From contig JAUIRK010000898.1 in NCBI GenBank assembly GCA_030549495.1, positions 1,054,001 to 1,118,000 on the forward strand: a DNA stretch of 64,000 bases, given 5' to 3'. Below are positions 12,648 through 24,169 of the stretch, piece by piece. The notes under the pieces are model-generated. The model was not told where the DNA came from, ran no database searches, and was given only the letters and a program-made list of their open reading frames with translations. A program made the position numbers and the translations under genes. Source of the stretch: Nectonema munidae (lineage: Eukaryota > Nematomorpha > Nectonematoida > Nectonematidae). The stretch's first letter is position 1. Each line of letters starts with the position of its first letter.

Positions 12648-12770
12648 GTATTTAGGCTGACCAGACGTATTCTTTTGAGCGATACAGCACAGTTTTATTT
12701 ATCTTTTTAAGGCATTTTTTTTCTCGTTTTTTAAAATAAATCTCCCGTTTTTATCCTAGCTTATATTCGA
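12648..12770 (+). mobile_element. MITE relic, GCTGACCAGAC family, copy 1
   Basis: AGGCTGACCAGACGTATTC is followed by a TTTGAG block, ACAGTTTTATTTAT and TCCCGTTTTT. The same order occurs in reverse complement at 18845-18955 (ACTGACCAGACTTAGCGC, CTTTGA, ACAGTTTTATTCAT, ATCCCGT). Two copies in opposite orientation show a dispersed repeat. The ends resemble the widespread GCTGACCAGACGTCCCG repeats of DNA-transposon origin. Confidence 0.45.
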
Positions 12771-12776
12771 GATTTT

Positions 12777-13070
12777 TTGTATCAAATTTGACATCGTAGC
12801 TGATGCAGATGCGGCTTCGGATGTGATAATGCATTTTTTTGTCAATGTATATATCTGTTGTCATAAAGTAATATTTATCATAAAAATTTTGGCTAAAGTA
12901 AAAATTGAAACATTGCAAAAAACATTGCGGTATGTAGAAAAAAGAAAAATATTTGAAATTTGCGTATGCGGATGTTGAAACTTAAATGATCCGCGTGAGG
13001 ATGTTAAGAGGATGTAAAATTTTGGCGGATCAAATGCATCTGCGAATGGGGATATCCGATACATCTCTAA
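12777..13070 (+). mobile_element. GGATGCGGAT-rich MITE, copy 1
   Basis: The interior carries GATGCAGATGCGG and CATAAAAATTTTGGCTAAAGT, and the right end is GATATCCGATACATCTCTA. The same blocks in the same order recur at 42150-42519 and 45262-45530. The right end inverted (TAGAGATGTATCGG) is matched by the left end of the 45262 copy (GAGAGATGTATCG), so the family has terminal inverted repeats and no coding capacity. The superfamily is not certain. Confidence 0.6.
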
Positions 13071-13260
13071 CTTATATTTTAACCAAATATCCAATAAGTA
13101 GTTGTTTTGCTCTTACATAAAATTAAAAAATTATTTAGGAATATTCCAAGTTTTAAAACTTTGAAAAACCAAAAATTACTGAGTAAATTGCTTCATCAGA
13201 AAATATGAAGATCAAAAATCTTTAATGAATTAGAAAAAAATTTAAGAATAGATTATCTTC

Positions 13261-13392
13261 ATAGTGTAAACACGTGTTGTCTAAACATAAGAGAAAGAAG
13301 ACTCAAAAACACTGAAAATGACGTAGTGTTTAGAAATTAAACTCATAAACACGTTAAAACATGTTTAAACTCTAAACGCACTTTTTACAGTG
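13261..13392 (-). mobile_element. CACTGTAAAAA-type MITE, copy 1
   Basis: Reverse-complement reading from 13392 gives CACTGTAAAAAGTGCGTTTA followed by AAACATG-type blocks. The left end reads ATAGTGTAAACACGTGTTGT, a diverged inverted copy. A second copy in the other orientation starts at 21755 with CACTGTGAAAAATGTGTTTA. CAC-initial ends recall CMC/EnSpm-type elements, but no target duplication was confirmed. Confidence 0.4.
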
Positions 13393-13499
13393 CAGAGAGC
13401 AATGTTAGGTTCTTGTTCATTTCCTAAACTTAAAAAAATGTATTTCTATCTGGAGCGTGGCCAGAAGAGATGCCCAACTTGGCACCCTTCCCTGACACA

Positions 13500-13995
13500 A
13501 TTGTGAACACCTATAAAGATTCAAACGATCAATTTTAAAATTCAACCAGCATCTTCAACTTTGTATAAAAACAGATTATTTTATTTAAATTTCAAAAAGG
13601 TTTGCTATTTTAAAATCTCTAAGTGCAAGATTTGAGTTCAGAAATAAAACTAGTATGGTAGATTTGGTATAAAAACTTATATTTCATGTAAAATTAGAGC
13701 GAATATTTCTGGAGATAGTTTTCATGCGTAAACAGCAAATTTGATTGATACTGACAGATATTTTATATCTCTAAATGCGAAATTTGTGTCCAGAAATGAA
13801 ACCAGCATGATCGATTTGGTATAAAAATATATATTTAATCTAAAATTTGAATCAATAGTTTTGGAGACAAATTTTAGAATTAAACCACAAATTTGATTAA
13901 CACCTATGGGTATTTTCAAATCGTAAATGTAAAAAATAAGTCCATAAATGAAACTAGCCTGACTGATTTAATATAAAAACATATATTTTATTAGA
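13500..13995. repeat. Diverged tandem repeat, period about 151 bp, about 3 units
   Basis: The block TCTAAGTGCAAGATTTGAG at 13618 recurs as TCTAAATGCGAAATTTGTG at 13770 and TCGTAAATGTAAAAAATAAG at 13921. Each is followed by an (A)GAAATGAAACTAG-like block, a GATTTGGTATAAAAA block and an AT run. The interval is 152 then 151 bases. A weaker partial unit lies upstream (CAACCAGCATCTTC then TTTGTATAAAAACAG). The units are clearly diverged, so this is an old local satellite. The minus-strand frame at 13722-13919 is a by-product. Confidence 0.65.
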
Positions 13996-16900
13996 TATAT
14001 TTCTCATTGACATTTTCCAAAAATTAGCCATAATTATTGAAAAAATTAAATATATTAAGTGTTATGCGTTCAAAACTGTATATAATTATAAATCTTCAAG
14101 GTAGTATATAATATAGACCCTAAGTTATAAGGTTAACTACAGATAATGTCAAATTTTGATGAAAATTTTAATTTTATATTTTGATTGACAGTTTTTGCAC
14201 TTGAGAGGATCATTCAACTGCCATGAAAATGGTAACAATAGATGCAGCTAGCGATTTTAGGAAAGTCACGAAATTTGAAGGGAAATAATCCAGCAAATTT
14301 TGTAGTATTAATTTTTTTAGTGAAGGCGGCGTTTTACGCCCTAGCACTAATAGGGTTAATGAAAATGATACTAAAAAATAAATTTTAAAAAGTAAAACGT
14401 GTTTAAAAAACGCAACGTCTAGTATAGTTGAAGAGATTCATAGAGCTAAATAAAAAATTTTAAACAAAAATAGAATTGGGGAGAAAGCAAACCTATTTGT
14501 ATCTTTATATAATATTATATACATACAGTCATATCTCGTTTATGGGGTCCAAAGTCAACGAAAACTGCTGAACATTAAAACTTCCCAAACCTTAGTGTTA
14601 GATATAGAGTGAGGTTACGCTTAGATTTATAGTATTGAAGAAATCTTATCCAAAAATTTTTGGAATTTGGTTTTAGATATATTGATTTATGAATGTCTTG
14701 ACCATGAACTATAAAGATGCGTCCAAATTCTAAAAGTAGAATTTTATATGCGCAATTTTATTTACTGATCGTTTTGGTATAAATATTTAAATTGGGCTTA
14801 TGATTAAGAGTAAAGTTTGGGTGAATAATTAGTGAAAAATACATTTATTATATTTAAAATTGCTGCTCTTTTTAAATGTTATAGATATGTAAATTTATTT
14901 ATATCGTTTAAAAAAGTTAACTTCTACAAAACTGTTTAGAACTTAATTAGAAAAGGAATGACTTGAAAATTTACATAATTCTTCATTTACAACTTGACTT
15001 TTAAAATAAAAATTGATATAATCCACCCATTTCTAATCAAAAAAGATATAAAAAGAGATTTTTAATTTTTCTAAAATAACTAAATAAAAAAGATTGCCTT
15101 TTATTGGCCTAAAAAACTTACAAAAAATATCAAGCACCTGTCAAATTTAATTAAAAAAAGTCTTAATTATTATCAACAGCGAATCAAACTAATGAATGAA
15201 ATGTCAATCATTGCATCACGCTTTAAGGCCCTATTTCACTAGATTACCGTGAAAGTCCTATATCAACTGACTTATTGATAGTAAGTTCTTTGGTAGCTGA
15301 TTTTCAAAATTTTATGCTATTTTGAAGTGTTTTGGGGTACTTATTTTGACGGGTTTGTATGATACTCTACATTTATTTTAAAGAAAGAGCAAAGCCAGCA
15401 GCATTAGAAACATGCAAATAACGTTTTCTTGAAAGTTCCTTTTCGCGCAAATATGTGTCGTTGAAAAAGATAGAAAAACCCTTGAATTAAGGTCTTTTCA
15501 ATGGCTCTCTATAATTGCTACTCCCATTTAAAGGATAGAACAATTTTTGGCAGAGAAAGATAGTGAAGTTCCTTGATCGAGTTGGAGGGCTTCTTTTTCT
15601 TTTTTCCAGCGTTGAGGGCAAACTTAAGTACGCCCTGTTCTCCATCTTTTGGACGCTTCTCTCCTAGCGCATTCGGGTTGGTACAAAGCTATCACACTCA
15701 TTTGTGATCATGTCATGTTGTCCCTAATACATGACTCTATTCTGTTCAGCATTGCTATTGATTGCATTTGCTTTGTTTAAAAATATTCAATGTTTATCAT
15801 AATTTTGCTATACAAGTTGCTAGAGCAGTCTTACACTATCCTATCAATTATTCTGATATATTATATATGTATTTATGATACTTCTTTTGCAATTAATACA
15901 CCAACTATTTTATGCGCTCAAAGAACGATAATTGAATCGATTTTCAAATATTCAATACTTTTTCTCTATATTTGCCATAATTTATCATGTTTGATTAATC
16001 GTAAATAATGTTTTTTAAATTAGCTTTTGTTAATGTAAGAAAAGATACGAAATCCTATTTTTTGAATCAGTTTACATGGCATAGAAAAGTGATTCCTAAT
16101 TGCCAAGTAAACTTTCAATTTTTTAGATTAATATTTATAAGTTTAACGTTTATAAATTACTAATATTATATCATGTTCTCATAGCCAAATATTTATTGCG
16201 AAGGGCATGGCAGAATATCTGAGAACGGTTCTATTTGAATTGATCAATCTACTATGTACTGAATGTTTCGGATTCATCTCTTTTTCAAAAGATTAAAAAA
16301 ACTTTTCGATGAATTCAGAACAAATGAATGTTTAATTCAAAAAATATGCCAAATAACCTTTTCTTAACTCTAAATGTTGTCTGTCAGAATGAGTGAGTGT
16401 GACATCCGCTCTCAATAATACTGCGTATCGATACATCTCAAACCAAATCCATTTATAAAATATGACATTTTTAAATATACCTTTAATTTTAATTTTAAAC
16501 AATGTTTTTTCATCTCATTTACATTACTTCTTTTTCCTTCTTTTTGTTTCTCTATTGAATTTTGATTTCTTAACTCTTATTTTGAAATTCATGGATATAC
16601 TATGCATACATCTAAAGTAAAAATATTGAAAAAATGAAAGAAAAAACTACTAAAAAGTATAAAGACATCATCATTGATAAATTGGAAGAAGATCTTTACA
16701 CAATATCTCCAAAAACAGACTTAATTTGTGCTTTGGTTTTTTTTTCTTTTTTTTCCCATTCATTCAAAACGTTTTTTTTCAGGATTTTTACTAATCGCTG
16801 AGAATGAATCTGTCGTTCATTTCTTTGAATCTTAATTTAAAAATGCTCATGGATATCCTTTAATATATTTTATGGTCGATACACTTCAATGCAGACAATT

Positions 16901-17304
16901 AGGCTTGGTCCTTAAACAATATAAAAATACAGTAAAGTAAGAAATTAATTAAATATTATTCAAATTAATTACTTTAAAAATACTGTAAAAAAAACTTAAT
17001 TTCCTCGGATTTCGACTTATTTTATATGAAATTTTTTAAAACTTTTAATGTCGTTCTTTTATAAAGTTAAAAATCACTTTAATTTCCATATAGTAAGTGC
17101 TCAACGATATAAAAAAAATAATTTTTAATTATCTAAAATTTAAAAACTTTTATTTGCCAAATTAAATTCTGTTTAATTTGTTTTTGAAGCATAATTCGCA
17201 AAATTTTACTCTCGCGAAATGAATCTACTTTACAGTATTTCAATATATTATATTAGTTAGCATTTTAAAGAAGTCTTACGTGAAATCTTGTTAATACCTT
17301 TTAG
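13996..17304. other. AT-rich upstream region of Di-Ras, with transposon-end relics
   Basis: ACAGTCATATCTCGTTTATG at 14526 resembles a pogo/Tc1-mariner terminus. CACTAATAGGGTTAA near 14343-14357 looks like the inverted end of a piggyBac-type MITE (TTAACCCTATTAGTG). At 15600-15609 TTTTTTCCAG precedes a slightly G+C-richer block to about 15720, which could be an exon but shows no coding frame. No other gene is recognisable. Confidence 0.35.
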
Positions 17305-17307
17305 ATC

Positions 17308-17361
17308 ATGGAATCCATTTCTTTAAGTTCACATTTTGCTAGAAAAATGAAAAAAAGTTAA
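17308..17361 (+). promoter_or_regulatory. Upstream ORF abutting the Di-Ras start codon
   Basis: ATG at 17308 opens a 17-codon frame (MESISLSSHFARKMKKS) whose TAA at 17359-17361 is immediately followed by the ATG of the Di-Ras coding sequence in the same frame. If the mRNA includes this stretch, a scanning ribosome would meet this ATG first and would need leaky scanning or reinitiation to make the GTPase. An acceptor-like TTTTAG ends at 17304, so the exon may begin just before this frame. The presence of the frame is seen; translational control is inferred. Confidence 0.35.
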
Positions 17362-20300
17362 ATGCCTGAGCAAAGCAACGACTACCGAGTCGTCGTGTGT
17401 GGATCTGCGGGCGTCGGCAAAACTTCCCTAGTACTGAAATTCGTTAAGGGAAGCTTTCGAGAAAACTACATCCCCACCATCGAAGACACGTATCGACAAG
17501 TGATCCAGAGCAACAAGATCATTTGCACTCTGCAAATCATAGACACCAGTGGATCCCACCACTTTCCCGCCATGCAAAACCTCAACATTTCCAAGGCACA
17601 CGCCTTCATCCTCGTCTACTCAGTCACGAAAAAGGCCACGCTCGAAGCCCTGCAGCCCATGTACGAAAAGATCAAAAAGATCAAAGACTCGGAAATGGAC
17701 TTCATCCCCATCATGTTAGTGGGTATGTGATCCCTTTCACTTTTATCATTTCTGAAGCGTCCATAATCCACAATGTCCGAAATGAAAAGGCGCAGTACTT
17801 AACTTTGAAATTTGGCGCTCTATTCCATAATATGTTTATAGGTCAAAATAAAGCTATAAGATTTTAATTCAATATTTATGCACGTTTTGAAATGAAAGGT
17901 GTTGTATTTCTTATGGCATAACCAAAGATCATTTATAAATTTTGATATTTTTTATTTTCTATTAAAAGTATGTAACAAAAGTAGTCATAAATATATTATT
18001 ATAAAGCCATTTTTAAAGTTAAAGCAGGGGTCACGACTTTGCTTTTTCTAACTTTTGGCAAAATATTGATATTAACCAAGTAGTTGAAATCACATTGCTA
18101 ATTATCAAATTTCTATTCGCCTATAAAAAATTTTTTTGAAAATTATTCAAAATTTTTATGATTTACAGACTTAAGTAATTTATACTTGAATCATGATCAT
18201 TAATTAAAAAGTTGAAATTAGTGGAGTCAGGTGATTTATATTATAATTTCAATTCTCGCGAATCGATACAATTTTTAGGGAATCAACTTTCCCAAAATAT
18301 TGTTAGTTGAGAAGACTATAATTTTGTTTGCATTTATAATCGCAAATATTTTTTTGTAAAAAAAATTAATCGCACTTACGTGGAGATTACAATTTTAATA
18401 GAATGGATGTACAATTTTCAATGCGTAGCTTTCTACAATATTTTCCTCTACGATAATTTTAACAAGAGCTTGATTTAATTTTAGGAGTAGTTATTCTATT
18501 ATAAAAACATTTTTAGATATACCTTTGAAAATTTTATTATCTGTTTTTCAGCATTCATTTTATTTCTTTGTAATTAATTATATTTGAACATTGGTGTGAA
18601 AATTTCTATATATATTTGTCATTAATTAGACTCACCATATTTCATTGTGACAAAAACGTAACTTTATCTTTTCACCTTACTAAATGCTGATTAATTTAAT
18701 TAAATATACATTTTCTTCTTTTAAACACTCTAATTACAGATTTTATTCTAAAACAAATTCATATTTATAAAATCACAAAATTTTAAAACTTCTATATAAT
18801 AAATAGTAAAACAATAATAATAGATTTTATTATGTTGCTATCATTTAAGCCATGATAAAATACGGGATCTTTACTAAAAAAACAGGATGTTTATTTAAAT
18901 ATGAATAAAACTGTACTCTACCCTTCAAAGCGCTAAGTCTGGTCAGTCTCTTCGATTTACAATTCAAATTATATCATTAAAATTCGTTATTACTTCACAT
19001 CAGACTTGTAATTAAACTGTAGACTATTTTTCAAATGTCCGCACCACGGCCCTTGCAGAAGCTTTGGAACAAGATTTCTCAACGTTGGGTTTGCAAACTC
19101 TGAGCTGCTCATTTTTGAAACACTTGACTTAACTCTCGCCTTTAGTAATGCCAAGTAATAACACAAATACAAGTAAATCGTAACTGAAAATACTACTACT
19201 TTATATTACTCCTTTTGGGGTGAATGAATTTCGATTTGTTTCCGTTCTTAGCACAACGGCTGCCCGGCACTGATGTAAATTTCCGCTGAAAACTGAATAA
19301 AATAGAAAATATCATATGGCATAAGCTAGGAATGTGATAGAATAATATGACACATCTTTATTAAAAAGAAAATTTCGGCTCTATGATTCCCTTTTTCAAA
19401 TGATATCAAGCTAAACGCCGAACAAACAGCTTTTGTTCCCTTTTTGCTTATTTTTTTTAATAAAGACTTGTCATGTTATCGGATTATATTCCATTACTAT
19501 TAAAATAATATTACTATTACATATATAGTAGCCTAGAGTGTCGCTGTTAGTTACGACACTCATAAGATTGCTGAATTCCCAGGGTATAGGAGTTTACGGA
19601 ATATATTAGCGGTGTTTTCTTTGAAAAATGAGCTTCATATCCAATGTATACATCATGTTTTATCGTGATACTTTTAAAAATCTTTAACTTGTGCATTAAA
19701 TTTTTTATTTTCCTTCCAAAGTAATATTATTTCACGTTTTTTTTTATAAAAGATTAACACGGTCCCAATTCCAAAATTTTTGGCTAGTGTCAGATTGATT
19801 CTATATGGATTTAGGAATATGGGGTTCCTAACGTTTCAAGGATTAAAAACGAGTGCCTTTGACGAAACCCTGAAAGCATCCTCCTATAGAAAGCTTATTT
19901 GGCGCCCCAAGGCAAAAGTTTCGGATGCCTGGGTTTAGTAGAGATTTTAAATACCATTTTTAATGAATATTCTTATAAAATGACTGAAAATTATGAGATT
20001 ATGCAGTTACATCAACATTTTATACGTTTTACTATGCGAAAACATACGAACATACAGATATTATTCAGTTTCGGCGTTATGAAATCTGATTAGAACTTTT
20101 AACAGGCGTCTAAATTAGCATGCCACATGTTGTTTATACGCTACTGTACGTGAGTATAAAAATTCACGTAATCTACAATCCATTTAACCCATTTTTTTAG
20201 AATTAATAATGTATGTCTAGAATTGTATTGTGTCGCCATAAGTTTATAGAAATCATCTATGTAAGACTTCTTATATTTTATGAAGGTATTTTATAGCTAT

Positions 20301-21002
20301 TTTTTCATTTCGATTTTTAATTTTCCTTGCCTCATTTTGATTTTGTCATTTTTTTAATTCGTTCTTTCTCATTTTTAATTAGTATTCAAAATTAGATTTT
20401 ATAAGTTTCATTTTTTTCTCTTTCAAATTTTTAGCATACATCAGGAATGTTAGTGAAAGAATGAATATTATAATAATAAAGTCATTTATTATTTAAAATA
20501 TTATCTTGAAGAATGAATACATTGATTGTATCGATTCCAAAACACTTGCATTTGAATGAAATTATTAATCTTCGTCTAATTTGTCCAGCAATTTTTTACT
20601 TTACTTTTCTTTTATTTATTTAATTCATTAAAAAATATTTTAAGTCAACTTATAAAAACCTGAAAAAACGAATTCAAAATGAGAAAAAGACGAATTTAAT
20701 GTCTATACACTTTGCTCATTGACTAATGTGGGATCTAATCACTTTTTTTGCGATTTGTTCACTTCCTAGGAACTAAGTGTGATGAAGAGGAGCGCGAAGT
20801 CTCGAAAGAGATGGGTGAGTGTGAAGCGAGCAAGTGGAACTGCGCATTTATTGAAACGAGCGCCAAAACGAACCACAACATCACAGAAGTCTTCAAGGAA
20901 CTTCTGCAGCTCGAAAAGCGCCGAAGCATGACCCTCAACTCCGAAAAAAATAAACTCAAGAACGCACAAGCCAAAAACAAAGGAATCTGCATTTGCTTGT
21001 GA
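17362..21002 (+). CDS. DIRAS: Di-Ras-type small GTPase (two coding exons)
   Basis: Joining 17362-17722 and 20770-21002 gives 594 bases, 197 residues plus stop; human DIRAS2 has 199 as I recall. The intron has a GTATGT donor and a CTTCCTAG acceptor and splits the codon for Gly121. Motifs: P-loop GSAGVGKT (14-21), switch I IPTIEDTY (37-44), DTSG (61-64), TKCD (122-125), ETSAK (149-153), basic tail and CaaX box CICL (194-197). The blocks [26 protein letters not shown] and HAFILVYS are diagnostic of the Di-Ras subfamily. As in Di-Ras proteins the position of Ras Gln61 is Ser (S65), which predicts low intrinsic GTP hydrolysis. The NKxD box is TKCD, a substitution tolerated in other small GTPases. 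The final Leu predicts geranylgeranylation and membrane attachment. Di-Ras proteins are expressed mainly in neurons and counter Ras/Rap signalling. Exons are much more G+C-rich than the intron. The paralogue (DIRAS1 or DIRAS2) cannot be assigned. Confidence 0.95.
17723..20769 (+). other. Di-Ras intron (3047 bp)
   Basis: The intron begins GTATGTGA and ends TTCACTTCCTAG after a T-rich tract. It is mostly featureless AT-rich sequence. It contains the reverse-oriented MITE relic at 18845-18955 and a short hairpin (GAGTGTCG / CGACACTC, 10-base loop) near 19536-19561. No nested gene is recognised; the frames inside have no family features. Confidence 0.85.
18845..18955 (-). mobile_element. MITE relic, GCTGACCAGAC family, copy 2 (intronic)
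   Basis: In reverse complement this reads ACTGACCAGACTTAGCGC, then CTTTGA, ACAGTTTTATTCAT and ATCCCGT, the same order of blocks as at 12648-12770. It lies inside the Di-Ras intron in the opposite orientation to the gene. Confidence 0.45.
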
Positions 21003-21118
21003 TACTCTTGTGATACCCTCAACCAAATTTTTGTAAATGATTTAACTTGCTCAAACATTCTTCGAGTACACATTTACCATTCATATTATTTACTTTATAA
21101 GCATACATTTTTTCTAGT

Positions 21119-21124
21119 AATAAA
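21119..21124 (+). terminator. Polyadenylation signal of Di-Ras
   Basis: AATAAA begins 117 bases after the stop codon and is the first canonical hexamer downstream. It would give a short 3' UTR of about 140 bases. Cleavage site not determined. Confidence 0.55.
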
Positions 21125-21754
21125 TATTTTATTAAAAATTGGCTTCAAGTTAAAAAAAATTGCCACTTGAAAAACTCAAATTCATTTCTCAATTTGTATA
21201 AAGAATTTTTTCTATAATACTCTATCTGAAGGGAATATTTATTGTGTCTTGAAGAGTAAGTTTTAGGTAACAGTAGCTTTTAAACACACGCTTTAATATT
21301 CAGCTATCTTATTTCATGATCACAATCAATCATTTTAATATAGCAATTTGCATATATATTTCTATAGGTAAATTTACGATGCTCTATTTTCAACGAGAAA
21401 AAACAATTTTATCACGTGTATCTAACTATGAACAAAGAAGGATTCATACGGATTAGAAGCCAAAAACTTGTATTACCAAATTTCCGCCAGTAGAATTATA
21501 ATTATGCGCGCGAAGATATTTAATGTCAAATTTATTGATGCAACAAATGGATATTGGCATTGTAAATGTAATACTACAATCCTATTTAATATTTCTCTTC
21601 TATACAAAAAAGAAAATTCAGGTAAATCTTGTTGGGAGGCGAATCAAGAGAATCATTCAGGGTTTAAGAGTCGGTCCTCGCATAACCAAAGTTAGATAAG
21701 GAGACAAATTGGAAGGAAGTAAAACATGTTGTAATAGGAAGTCCGAGATTTAAT

Positions 21755-21912
21755 CACTGTGAAAAATGTGTTTAGAACCTAAACATATTTTAAACACAAG
21801 TTTTGTCCCGAATTAGAAACACTATTTAATTAAACATGTTTAGTGCTTAAAGTAAAGAGTTTAGAAACTTAAAATGTTTAATTTAAAGTGTTTAGAAAAG
21901 TAATGTTTAATT
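21755..21912 (+). mobile_element. CACTGTAAAAA-type MITE, copy 2
   Basis: It opens with CACTGTGAAAAATGTGTTTA and then contains many TGTTTAG / CTAAACA blocks in both orientations, as in the copy at 13261-13392. The right end is not clearly defined. Confidence 0.4.
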
Positions 21913-22049
21913 TAATGAGTTCGATTTTCAAGGCTTTCAAACTTTTGTGGTAATATGTTTCATAACGAATTTTGACTAAATCCATTTTTAGAAAAACAAA
22001 ACTTCATACAAATAAAATGTCATTAAAAAACGAATGATTGCAAAAACCT

Positions 22050-22490
22050 TTATTTCGATTCAAAAAGTTTTTTTGTAAACATTATGTAATTATATCCTTT
22101 TAAGAAAGGGTTTGTATCTTTCAAGAAAAACTCTTGGAAAAATCCCAGTATTTGGTAGCACTTTGGATACTGCAAATCAAAGACATAATATATTTTCATC
22201 AAGTTCATAAAACTTTCTTTGATGTTATCTGAGGAATTGAAAATGTGACCAGCACCAAGAATAGAGTTGCTATTTTTCCAGTTTCGTTTCTCACAATTAA
22301 ATGTCTCGGAGGACTTTTTTTGATGATGCCAACGAAGAATCCATACACTAAAAACAAATGAATATATTTTCAAAAAAACATGATTATAAGTAAATAATAC
22401 GCTTGTTTCTTCAAAAAGAGGTTCTTCATTTTTCATATTTTTGGTTCTTATTTTCAAAATTTTTGCTAATTCTTTTAAGAGTTTTAGCAA
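22050..22490 (-). CDS. Unidentified 146-codon ORF, probably transposon-derived
   Basis: A single open frame on the minus strand encodes, among others, VWILRWHHQKKSSETFNC, LGAGHIFNSSDNIKESF and LMKIYYVFDLQYPKCYQILG. The residue mix is that of a real globular protein rather than translated AT-rich DNA (W, H and C present, varied), and it is unusually long for this region. No start ATG is evident (the frame opens with TTG) and no upstream exon was found; fragments in other frames continue to about 22900 (for example WVCKKWKR). I do not recognise the family. A decayed mobile-element gene is more likely than a host exon because of its isolation. Confidence 0.3.
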   Translation of the reverse strand: MLKLLKELAKILKIRTKNMKNEEPLFEETSVLFTYNHVFLKIYSFVFSVWILRWHHQKKSSETFNCEKRNWKNSNSILGAGHIFNSSDNIKESFMNLMKIYYVFDLQYPKCYQILGFFQEFFLKDTNPFLKGYNYIMFTKKLFESK

Positions 22491-23189
22491 GTTTTCGTCA
22501 GCAATCTAAAAAGTTTTCCTTGTTTATATTGCAAAAGCTTAAAAAAGACTTGCAGAATCGATTTTAAAATACACTTCTAATCTTCTTATGAGGCAGGTCC
22601 AGTTTTCCTTGAGTTCTTCATTGCTAAATTTAGTTATCAAAAAAATCTCTTTGTTCATCTCAAATTAGTAATATAAAGAATTTAGCAAAGTATTTTAAAA
22701 GTGTTTTTCACATAATAAGCATCTTCGAGAAAATTGTATTTCGAGAGTATGTCCACGATGCAATTTTCTTCTACCAGATTTTGATTAACAAAAAAATTTA
22801 CCTACCTCTTCCATTTCTTGCAAACCCAAAAGAAAACTAAAGCATCCCGGTACCCATTTAAACATCGTTTAGCTTTCAGAGAAATTAATATTTTGTGTTT
22901 GCATTTATATTTCAAATCAAGAGCTTTTGAGCAAGATATGGGACTCGAGAGATATGACAGGTATGAGTGTATGATGACGACAGATAGAAATTAATAAATT
23001 TTGCCATGTCTTGTTCTTTCAATATAATACCAAAAATTGTCATTTATATAGATCAAGTTCTAAATTTTCGGACCCGGATTAATGTTTACTAATATTCGGG
23101 TTTGATCCTCGATGCTCTCTGGTTCGAATCACAGTATGTCTTGTTTACTGTTCATACTTCGATTCAAGTAGCGCTTAAAGTCTAAGCTT

Positions 23190-23218
23190 AAACCCTAACA
23201 CTAACCCTAACCCTTACC
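23190..23218. repeat. Short CCCTAA-like run
   Basis: AAACCCTAACACTAACCCTA followed by ACCCTTACC gives about four imperfect CCCTAA units. Too short to be more than a chance or relic interstitial telomere-like run. Confidence 0.4.
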
Positions 23219-23305
23219 TTTAAGGCGTAAAGTATAATTGTAAAAAATATATAGAAAATATTTGAAACCAGATTTTCCTTTCATTTGGATATATAAGATT
23301 AGTAC

Positions 23306-23457
23306 GGTAAAAAGTACCCGCTGTTTTCATCGAGAAAGTACTATATTGCGCTGCTTGTATCGAATTATAAAGAAAGAAGGCTTAGTGTAGGATCGAATCC
23401 AAAACCTTGAGTTATCGAAACGAAGTATCAAAACCAATCTTACTCACTCCTCCCCTT
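23306..23457 (-). repeat. tRNA-derived SINE, copy 1
   Basis: In reverse complement it carries the family order GTGAGTAAGATTGG, CGATAACTCAAGG, B-box-like GGATTCGATCC, TCGATACAAGCAGCGCAAT and TCTCGATGAAAAC. It is diverged from copies 6 and 7. Confidence 0.7.
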
Positions 23458-24169
23458 AGTATGACTTGGTTTTAAAAAATCATATTCGCATATTACTTTG
23501 AAATAATTATATCCAATTACTTTATTATTTTTAAATTAGTTAATTAAAGTATAAGTGAGAATATATTCTTATTTGGTCATATTTTTAGTTATTTTTGGTT
23601 TTTATTTTTTGTTTAGTTAACTGCATAACATTTATCAATAAGTAAGTTGCGAAGAGTTCATTCCTAAGTTTTAAATTTTAATTTTTTTTAGTTTCATTTT
23701 TTTAATTTTATAATAATTTGCAAATTATGACTTTTATCAAATCAAGGAAACATATTTAAAAAGACATACAACAGCCTTAATGAATTGGAATTCAGAGAGT
23801 ATCCAGTATTTTCAGGATGTCTTTCCCATGTTCATCAACTTCTCAGAAATTATAGAGGTGGAACAGGCTCTCCCTCTATGCCAATCCACAGATGAACTTT
23901 GAAATTGGAGTCAAAATATTTATATATAATTCCTATTTCTGAATGTGTACGTAACACGTAAATAAATTGATTAAGCATGCCATCCACGGTATTTAATATT
24001 TTACCCCAAAGCAGTCCAAACAATTTCGTAAATAAGGGAAATGGAATCTGAAACCTCTTGTAGAATTTATGAGTTTCTTTTAGAACAAATAAATTTGCAC
24101 CTCCTAAAAATTGGTTATACTATAAAATGTAAATTAAGGAATGTACTTTTGTATCTGAAAGCAAAAGAG

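Noticed and set aside
17523-17867. Second open frame overlapping Di-Ras exon 1
   Set aside because: It is a shifted-frame shadow of the GTPase exon, rich in H, P and R from the exon's codon use.
20759-21073. Minus-strand frames over Di-Ras exon 2
   Set aside because: Antisense shadows of the conserved GTPase exon.
23190-23218. Telomere or chromosome end
   Set aside because: Only about four imperfect units in the middle of ordinary sequence.
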